From Paracoccaceae bacterium (lineage in GTDB: Bacteria > Pseudomonadota > Alphaproteobacteria > Rhodobacterales > Rhodobacteraceae), in the NCBI GenBank assembly GCA_019454225.1, contig CP075370.1, positions 3,590,001 through 3,654,000 on the forward strand: 64,000 bases of DNA, read 5' to 3'. The translations under genes and the position numbers were made by a program. The notes under the pieces were generated by a model, which worked only from the letters and a program-made list of their open reading frames with translations, was not told where the DNA came from and did no database searches. This document shows positions 58,318-64,000 of this stretch, piece after piece (within the stretch, counting starts at the first letter, position 1; each line of letters starts with the position of its first letter).

Positions 58318-61300
58318 ATGCCCTTTTCCCAACCTCATCATGACTGGCTGATAGATACCGTCAGCAGCGCGCCCGACTTCGATGCGATCCTTGCCCGGCA
58401 GGACGAACGCAACAGCAAGCTGGCCGAGATGCGAGACGAGATCACCGATCTTCAGGACGAGCTGATCGCCGCCTCGACCAACCTCAAGGTCGAATGGCCA
58501 CGGGACAAGTTTCTTGGCCTGATCGAACGCTCGAACCGGTCGATGGACTGGATGAACGGCGACCGCGACGACGAGGTGGACACCAAGCATGACCTGACCG
58601 GGAACTATCAGGTTGACGAGGCGGCCGCCAAAGAGGTCCAGAAGCTGCACGAGAAGCTGATCGAACTGCAGACACGGATGGAGAAGGCGGTCGATGCCGA
58701 CGGCAATCCGCTGTTCAAGCCGGCCGACATCACCCGCGAACTGTGGACGCCGCTGGTCCAGGCCGACGTCATCCCGTCGAACGCGGTCGCGGACAAGTAC
58801 AGCCAGGAGGCGCAGGTGTTCAACGGCGCCTGCGAGATCTACAAGAAGAAGCTTGAGGACTACTCCAAGAAAGCCTCGAAGCACGAGACAGCCAAGCGCG
58901 TCATCCGCATCGGCACGGATGTTGTCAGCCTGCTGGGAACGCTGGCCAGCGAATCCATCCGGCTGGAAAGCCTGACCGCGCAGGCGTCAAACATGAGCCG
59001 CGCCGAAAACCTTACGCTGGCGGCCGACAAGGCGGCATCGGCCGACGGCACGGCCACGGCAGAGCAGCTGGCCAACATCGACCGCATGACCGACATGAAG
59101 CAGCAGGCCCGCGAGGCGACGATGCAGATCGCGGCCGTCACGCTGGCCACCACGGTGATCAACGGGGGGTTTTCCGTCCTTGATGCCGCGCTGACCAACC
59201 CGGATGACAAGCGCAAGTCGACCTATGTCGCGGGGATCGCCAAGTCGATGTTCAACGCCCTTGGCGCGGCGGCGGCCAGCGGCATCTCGGTCTATTCGGC
59301 ACAGGTGACCGCCACCGATTCCGACAAGGCCTTTTCCCAGGCCTTCCAGACGCAGATGTCGATCGCATCCAAGTCGGTCCAGGCGATCCTCGGCGCTGGC
59401 AACGCAGGCTTCAGCCTGATGACCGCCGTGCAGAAATTCGCCGATGGCGACAAGGCAGGGGGCACCGCGGCGCTTCAGGATGTCATCGCCAGCGTCGCGG
59501 GCGCTGTCGGCGCCAGCATTTCCGCGGTCGATGTCAAGCGTGGCACCGTGGTGCAGGACGGCGTGACCACCACCTCGCTGGGCACCGAGGCGCAGTGGCA
59601 GCAGATCGGGGCCACGGTGCAGGCGGGCATCGCCGCCTCGGCCAACATTCCGGCCATCGCCAACCATATCTACGAGGTGGTGAAGTCGAACGGCGGCAAG
59701 ATGGACGTGAAGGTGATCATCGCCAATCTCGGCCTGTCGGCCATCAGCGGCGCCATGGCGGGCACGATGGGCGAGATCACCGGAAAGGTCTATTCCGTTC
59801 CGGCTGACGGAGAGATCGACCGCGGCACCGCCGAGGCGCTGTTCCAGAAGACCACCGTCGAGATGGAGATCTTCAACAGCAATGCCGACGGAGCCTCCAG
59901 TGTCGCGGCCAAGGCCGGTCCGCAGTTGAAGCCGACCGCGCCCACCGACGACCCGGCCCATGTCATGGAGCAGCGGATCCGGTTCGCCGAACAGGAGAAC
60001 GCGCGCAAGGCGGCGGCACTGGGCGACTTCAAGGCCTCGATGAATGACCCGGCCCGCCGCGACGAGTTCTTCAAGCAGATCGCCGATGCCAGCGACCGCG
60101 AGCTTGAGGTGCTGAACAAGCTGCTCGACGATGCCGGCAAGCCGCCGCAGGACCTCAGGACGGTCGAGGATGAACAGCGCGCGATGGCGGCGATGGACAA
60201 GCTGATCGCCGAGGCCAACCGCTGCAACATGATGTGGCAGGCGCTCGAGGTGATCACGGGTGTTGGCGCCACCGTGCTGGCCGCCGCCCTGCCTGGCGCA
60301 GGCATCGCCGTGGCCATCCAGAAGCTGCTGATCGACGCCACGACCCTGATGCGCAAGTCCATGCAACTGAACAAGTGGATGGACAACATGGCGCTGACCG
60401 TTGGCAACAGTTCGGTCTATGGCCCCGCCATCAACGGGCGGCTGAACTCGGCCCGTGTCCAGGTCAGCCTGCAGGTCCTGCGGGTGATCTATGACGTGAT
60501 CGGGCTGACCGCGGAATCGATCAAGCTGGCCGATGCCAGCGGCGCCAGCATGGGCGGCGGCATGGCGGCCGGCATCGCGCTGCAATCGGGCGCCACCATG
60601 GCCCGCGCGCTGACCGATTTCGCCTACAAGATGCACAAGGAGGCCGAGATCGAGGCGGGGTGGAAGCTGTACAAGATGGCCCTTGCCTCGCCCGGCGACC
60701 GCAAGAAGGCCCGCTCGGCGATGAAGTGGAATTCCACCCTGTCGAAATGCGTGATCGCCTATGGAATCGTCGTCGACGGTGATCCGATCGCCAAGGAGGT
60801 CGGGCGCAGTTGCGGCATCACGCCCGAGGTTCTGGCCGACCAGAAGAATGTCTGCCCCAAGGTGGTCACCTATTTCGAAACGCTCTACAGCGATGACCCC
60901 AAGGTGCTGAAACGGGTGCCCATCCCGCAGAAATGGCATCCGGGAACGCCCGTGCCGACGCTGGTCAGCTGGCTGCGCTTCAAGGCCGCGGCCACCGCCC
61001 GGGCCACTCCGCCGCTGGCCGCCGCCTCGGCCAAGACACCCGGCATCGACGGCGCGTTGGGCAGGCTGGTCGGGGTGTTGGGCCCGGATGCCGACTATGC
61101 CGCAACCCGCGATGCCCGGTTCCCGGAATACGACGCGACAAACCTTGCGCGCCAGACCACCGACTATGACGAGTTTCTGGACGATGTCGATGAGGCCGCC
61201 AGGGCGGTGATCACGCAGCTCCGGGCCTATCAGCCGGTCAACGCCGACCCCGCCGACGGCGACGACTGGACCGGTGGCACGGCCCACAAGGAATTCGTCG

Positions 61301-61500
61301 CCATTGTCGAAAGCCTGACCGCGCAGGTCCAGATGATTCAGGGTGAATGCGCCAACGACAGGGAACGCCATGCGGCGTTCAAGGAACAGCAGCAGGCGAT
61401 TGCCGATGCATTGGCGGGCGAGGACGATGACGGCGACGTCGCCGACGACGATGCAGGCTATGACGCCGACGACGAGGCTTCTGGCGGCCGCAGAAGATAA
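58318..61500 (+). CDS. Unknown 1060-aa helical protein with hydrophobic segments
   Basis: A 1060-aa protein of no recognised family. N-terminus HHDWLIDTVSSAPDFDAILARQ leads into charged helices (20-190). Ala/Gly-rich hydrophobic stretches occur near residues 265-292, 302-330, 383-405 and 640-670 (for example ITGVGATVLAAALPGAGIAVAI), which could insert in a membrane or pack in a helical bundle. The rest is charged helix, and the C-terminus is an acidic tail (EDDDGDVADDDAGYDADD). No signal peptide is seen. The mix of long amphipathic and hydrophobic helices is reminiscent of pore-forming or delivery proteins, but this is only an impression. ATG 58318 follows GGAGAG. Confidence 0.8.
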   Translation: MPFSQPHHDWLIDTVSSAPDFDAILARQDERNSKLAEMRDEITDLQDELIAASTNLKVEWPRDKFLGLIERSNRSMDWMNGDRDDEVDTKHDLTGNYQVDEAAAKEVQKLHEKLIELQTRMEKAVDADGNPLFKPADITRELWTPLVQADVIPSNAVADKYSQEAQVFNGACEIYKKKLEDYSKKASKHETAKRVIRIGTDVVSLLGTLASESIRLESLTAQASNMSRAENLTLAADKAASADGTATAEQLANIDRMTDMKQQAREATMQIAAVTLATTVINGGFSVLDAALTNPDDKRKSTYVAGIAKSMFNALGAAAASGISVYSAQVTATDSDKAFSQAFQTQMSIASKSVQAILGAGNAGFSLMTAVQKFADGDKAGGTAALQDVIASVAGAVGASISAVDVKRGTVVQDGVTTTSLGTEAQWQQIGATVQAGIAASANIPAIANHIYEVVKSNGGKMDVKVIIANLGLSAISGAMAGTMGEITGKVYSVPADGEIDRGTAEALFQKTTVEMEIFNSNADGASSVAAKAGPQLKPTAPTDDPAHVMEQRIRFAEQENARKAAALGDFKASMNDPARRDEFFKQIADASDRELEVLNKLLDDAGKPPQDLRTVEDEQRAMAAMDKLIAEANRCNMMWQALEVITGVGATVLAAALPGAGIAVAIQKLLIDATTLMRKSMQLNKWMDNMALTVGNSSVYGPAINGRLNSARVQVSLQVLRVIYDVIGLTAESIKLADASGASMGGGMAAGIALQSGATMARALTDFAYKMHKEAEIEAGWKLYKMALASPGDRKKARSAMKWNSTLSKCVIAYGIVVDGDPIAKEVGRSCGITPEVLADQKNVCPKVVTYFETLYSDDPKVLKRVPIPQKWHPGTPVPTLVSWLRFKAAATARATPPLAAASAKTPGIDGALGRLVGVLGPDADYAATRDARFPEYDATNLARQTTDYDEFLDDVDEAARAVITQLRAYQPVNADPADGDDWTGGTAHKEFVAIVESLTAQVQMIQGECANDRERHAAFKEQQQAIADALAGEDDDGDVADDDAGYDADDEASGGRRR

Positions 61501-61593
61501 GGCGCGGCAGGCGGCACCGGCGAATACGCAGGGGACAACTGTCTTGACGACACCCGCGCTGCCGCGTTCCAATGTTGCCCGAAAGGAACCCGC

Positions 61594-61863
61594 ATGTCCT
61601 TCTGGAAACGCCTCTTCGGCGCCAAACCTGACGCAGCCGATGCCGCCCCCGCCCCCGGCGAGGATTACAACGGCTTCCGCATCACCCCCACCCCGATCCG
61701 CGAGGGCGGGCAGTTCCGGGTCTCGGCCCGCATCGAGAAGGATGGGCGCCGCCACGACCTGATCCGCGCCGACACCATGGCCTCGGCCGACGAGGCCGCC
61801 GCCGCCTCGCTGCGCAAGGCGCGCCAGATCATCGACGAACAGGGCGACCGGTTGTTCGCATAG
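61594..61863 (+). CDS. HlyU-family protein
   Basis: An 89-aa protein: MSFWKRLFGAKPD, a short Ala/Pro linker, EDYNGFRITPTPIREGGQFRVSARIEKDG and RHDLIRADTMASADEAAAASLRKARQIIDEQG. This matches the HlyU (PF10115) family as found in alphaproteobacteria. Despite the name, this group is a small beta-rich domain of uncertain role and is not the ArsR-type HlyU of vibrios. It lies 93 bases after one unknown large gene and 121 before the next. A TTGACG/TCCAAT pair upstream (61544-61573) may be its own promoter. Confidence 0.85.
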   Translation: MSFWKRLFGAKPDAADAAPAPGEDYNGFRITPTPIREGGQFRVSARIEKDGRRHDLIRADTMASADEAAAASLRKARQIIDEQGDRLFA

Positions 61864-61984
61864 GGCCTCGCGGTTCCTCGATCCGCGCCGAACCGGCACC
61901 ACCCTGCCCGCCAAAACAATGCAGACAGCCGCCCTGCGCTCGCCTAGAGTGCATATCGGCATTCATACGTCGGGATTCGTGACC

Positions 61985-64000
61985 ATGGCCGGGGAAAACC
62001 TGACCGAGCAGCAGAAAGCCTTCCTCCAGAAGTATCTGAAGCTCAGTTTCTTCAGCAAGAGCAGGGACAAGGCGGTCACCCAGGCCTATGAGCGCTACCT
62101 GCCTGTCGAGGCGGAGTTCAAGGAGCAGATGCTGCTGCTGCCCGGCGAGGAACCGCGGGTCCAGGCGCTTGGCGGCCGGTCGGCACCGGCCATGAAACTG
62201 AAGAACGACGGCAAGTTCGACGAAGCCGCGCAGGCACTGACGCCCCTGATCCAGGAGGCGCGAAACCTGGGCACCACGCTGACACGCGAGCATCTCTCGG
62301 CCGTGCAGCGATACCAGACGGCGTTCAACACCCTGCCGCCGAACGATCCGCAGGCGCTTGTCATCGCCAACCAGGCAAGCGGCGCGCTGATCGCCCTGCC
62401 AGCCGCCGTTCCGGCGGCAATCCGCACGCTTGAACAGGCGACGCTGTCGTCAACCACGCGCGCCGGCGAGATTCGTCAGGCCCATTCACAGGCTGCGCAG
62501 GCCTATCGGGACAGCTTGCTGGGACTGCCCGTCGCGGACGGCCGCGTGGGTGGCATCATCGGCCGGGCCGCAGGCCCGCTCGCGGTCACCGTATTGGCCG
62601 ACATGCCCGCCGCAGTCATCACGCTTGGCACGCTCCAGCAGGAATGCGCGCAGCTGAAGATCACCATCGCCGGGGACAAGACCGCGCTTCTGCAGGAACT
62701 GTCGCGGCTGGTCGACCCGGTGGGCGCCTCACCGAATGAACTGCGCGAGCTTGGGCGGCTGCGTGATGCGGCAACGCTTGCCATGGGTGCCGACTGGCCC
62801 GCCCCAGACGACTTTGCCGCCGCGCGCAAGGCCATGGCAGCTTTGCAAACGATGATCCGCACGGTTGCCCAGGTCGCGCGCCTGCCCGGCGGAACTGCGA
62901 CCAAGGCCCGCGAGACCATGGCGCAGTTCGATAGGGTCCTCGGCGGTCTGGAACTGACACCCCAGGTTGTCGCAGACGCCCGTACCAACCGGACCCGGGC
63001 CGAGAATGACGTGGCGCAGGCGACGAGCGACCTGGACGACGCGGAAGCGCTGCCGCAGGACACGCCCGAGGAAGTCCGCCAGCGCAACGAGGCGATCCGG
63101 CTTGCCGAGGAGGCCCTGCGCCTGGCAAACCAGCAGCTTCTCACGGTCACCGAGCGGTCGAATGCGATCCTCGGAAAGAAGATGCTGACCGACGCCCTGA
63201 CCTTCGGCGCGCTGTCACCCGACGCAGGACGTCCGCTGCCCGACAACGCGGCGCAGAAGATCATCGAGGCTTTCGGCAGTCAGCCCGATATCGCAAAGAC
63301 CGCGCTTGACCTCGCGCAGCGCTCGAAGGATCCGGATACGCTGGCCAATGCCTTGCCGATGATCTGCGGCAGGGTCGGGGACTGCTTCGAGCAGGACGGA
63401 TCCCAGTTCTCCAGCCCGGAGTTTGCGCGCAGCTATGGTGCGGGCCTTCTGAAGCAGGGCGATTTCCTGGGCGGCACCTATTTCGACGACCTCGAGGACT
63501 ATCTCGACAACGGCGGCCAGTTCGAGGCCAGCGTGATCGGCTCCGGCGATGGGCTTGAGGAACGCGAGATCACCGGCAATCGCAGCCGGGCCCTGGCGGG
63601 GGCGCTGCTTGACGTCAATGGCGAACTCGACCTCGGCAGCGCCGATGCGCAGAAGGTGATGCAGCAGCTCAAGTTCTCGCCCGACGCCGCGCTCAACCCG
63701 ACGCCGGTGTTGACGCAGCACATGATGCACACGTTCGACCAGCTTGCGCAGGGCGACAATGCGCTGCAGGCCGCCACGCTGATCAATGGCATCACGGCGC
63801 CGACCGGTCTGCCCTCGTCCGATCTGGTCGGGCTTGCCATGGGCAACGGAACCGGGGGAAGCGTCACCGATGAAGAGACGCGCACCGCCGTCCTGAAATC
63901 GCTGATGACACCGGTGGACCAGGGCCCAGTGGGTTCATGCTTCACGACGGCACCAACCCGCCGCTTCCGCGAGGAGGACCCGATCGGCGCACTGCGCGGC
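61985..64000 (+). CDS. Unknown large protein with a C-terminal papain-like Gln/Cys motif, cut by the window
   Basis: Open for 672 codons to the window edge; incomplete at the 3' end. N-terminus LTEQQKAFLQKYLKLSFF is followed by Ala/Leu/Gln-rich helical sequence (about 60-430), then a less repetitive region (440-630, for example GRVGDCFEQDGSQFSSPEFA). At residues 644-655 it reads VDQGPVGSCFTT. The Gln646-to-Cys652 spacing equals that of the oxyanion-hole Gln and catalytic Cys of papain-fold (C1-like) peptidases, whose bacterial form is DQGxxGSC. The catalytic His and Asn would lie beyond the window. No signal peptide. It resembles its neighbours in composition, so it belongs with the unknown cluster. 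Confidence 0.78.
   Translation, partial: MAGENLTEQQKAFLQKYLKLSFFSKSRDKAVTQAYERYLPVEAEFKEQMLLLPGEEPRVQALGGRSAPAMKLKNDGKFDEAAQALTPLIQEARNLGTTLTREHLSAVQRYQTAFNTLPPNDPQALVIANQASGALIALPAAVPAAIRTLEQATLSSTTRAGEIRQAHSQAAQAYRDSLLGLPVADGRVGGIIGRAAGPLAVTVLADMPAAVITLGTLQQECAQLKITIAGDKTALLQELSRLVDPVGASPNELRELGRLRDAATLAMGADWPAPDDFAAARKAMAALQTMIRTVAQVARLPGGTATKARETMAQFDRVLGGLELTPQVVADARTNRTRAENDVAQATSDLDDAEALPQDTPEEVRQRNEAIRLAEEALRLANQQLLTVTERSNAILGKKMLTDALTFGALSPDAGRPLPDNAAQKIIEAFGSQPDIAKTALDLAQRSKDPDTLANALPMICGRVGDCFEQDGSQFSSPEFARSYGAGLLKQGDFLGGTYFDDLEDYLDNGGQFEASVIGSGDGLEEREITGNRSRALAGALLDVNGELDLGSADAQKVMQQLKFSPDAALNPTPVLTQHMMHTFDQLAQGDNALQAATLINGITAPTGLPSSDLVGLAMGNGTGGSVTDEETRTAVLKSLMTPVDQGPVGSCFTTAPTRRFREEDPIGALRG

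Noticed and set aside
54195-61500. Tape-measure or phage tail interpretation of the long helical proteins
   Set aside because: Tape-measure proteins are long and helical, but no tail tube, baseplate, capsid or lysis genes are adjacent, and three such proteins in a row would be unusual.
58987-61962. A 991-codon minus-strand open frame opposite the 1060-aa unknown gene
   Set aside because: The plus-strand frame has a ribosome site, close spacing to its neighbour and balanced composition. The minus-strand translation is Gly/Arg/His/Leu-rich noise.
1-64000. CRISPR array, insertion sequence or prophage
   Set aside because: No regularly spaced repeats, transposase, integrase or phage structural genes were recognised. 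The tRNA-Asn patch is too degraded to call an element.

Overview
The window is visibly GC-rich DNA with dense operons, frequent 4-base ATGA/GTGA overlaps and strong G/C third-position bias. It looks like chromosomal sequence from an alphaproteobacterium of the Rhodobacterales (Rhodobacter/Paracoccus relatives). Pointers to this group are the NDUFA12-type complex I subunit next to an MlaD and a DUF2155 protein, the DUF563/GT61 glycosyltransferase, the HlyU-family protein, the CtaA type of heme A synthase and a Tat-exported HAAT-type binding protein. This assignment is an inference from gene content; no rRNA is present.

Layout. 1-7.8 kb: a cut-off YtcJ-like amidohydrolase, a bactofilin, a thioesterase divergent from an enoyl-CoA hydratase, then a tightly overlapping ctaA - M32 carboxypeptidase - MFS operon and a DEDDh exonuclease. 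7.9-11 kb: a pyrimidine-reduction operon (preT - DUF1428 - preA). 11-20 kb: core genes accB-accC, aat, DUF2155-mlaD-NDUFA12, a secreted M10/RTX metalloprotease, RidA, GT61, clpX and clpP. 20-24.3 kb: an EnvZ-like kinase without a visible partner, an MBL-fold hydrolase, tRNA-Asn, and a short AT-richer patch with an MtlR-family gene and small orphan ORFs. 24.3-34.3 kb: a divergent amino-sugar locus with an ABC importer, MurQ and an oxidoreductase on the minus strand, and an N-acetyl-sugar kinase, GntR regulator, SIS deaminase-like protein and NagA on the plus strand. Near-identical direct-repeat operators lie at both promoters. 34.4-41.5 kb: tRNA-Thr, a Rieske oxygenase, an ArgE-type deacetylase, an acyl-CoA synthetase, a large MprF with an atypical C-terminus, and tRNA-Lys. 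41.6-53.8 kb: an RpiR regulator divergent from a compact operon that joins a branched-chain-amino-acid-type (HAAT) ABC importer to enzymes that look like a non-phosphorylative sugar/sugar-acid pathway (oxidoreductase, SDR, IlvD/Edd dehydratase, aldehyde dehydrogenase, HpcH/HpaI aldolase). It also contains a third ATPase that lacks the ABC signature region.

54.2-64 kb: the least explained part of the window. Three very long, helical, alanine-rich proteins of unknown family (419, 928 and 1060 aa) and a fourth that runs off the window (at least 672 aa) lie head-to-tail, with a small HlyU-family gene between the third and fourth. The fourth carries, just before the window edge, a Gln/Cys motif with papain-like spacing. 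This is the best candidate for an undescribed multi-protein system here; its function cannot be read from the sequence.

Two copies of an 82-83 bp intergenic element (19-bp palindrome, T-run, invariant 15-bp box, conserved spacing) occur at 6.9 and 35.8 kb. No CRISPR array, rRNA, insertion sequence or recognisable integrase was seen.
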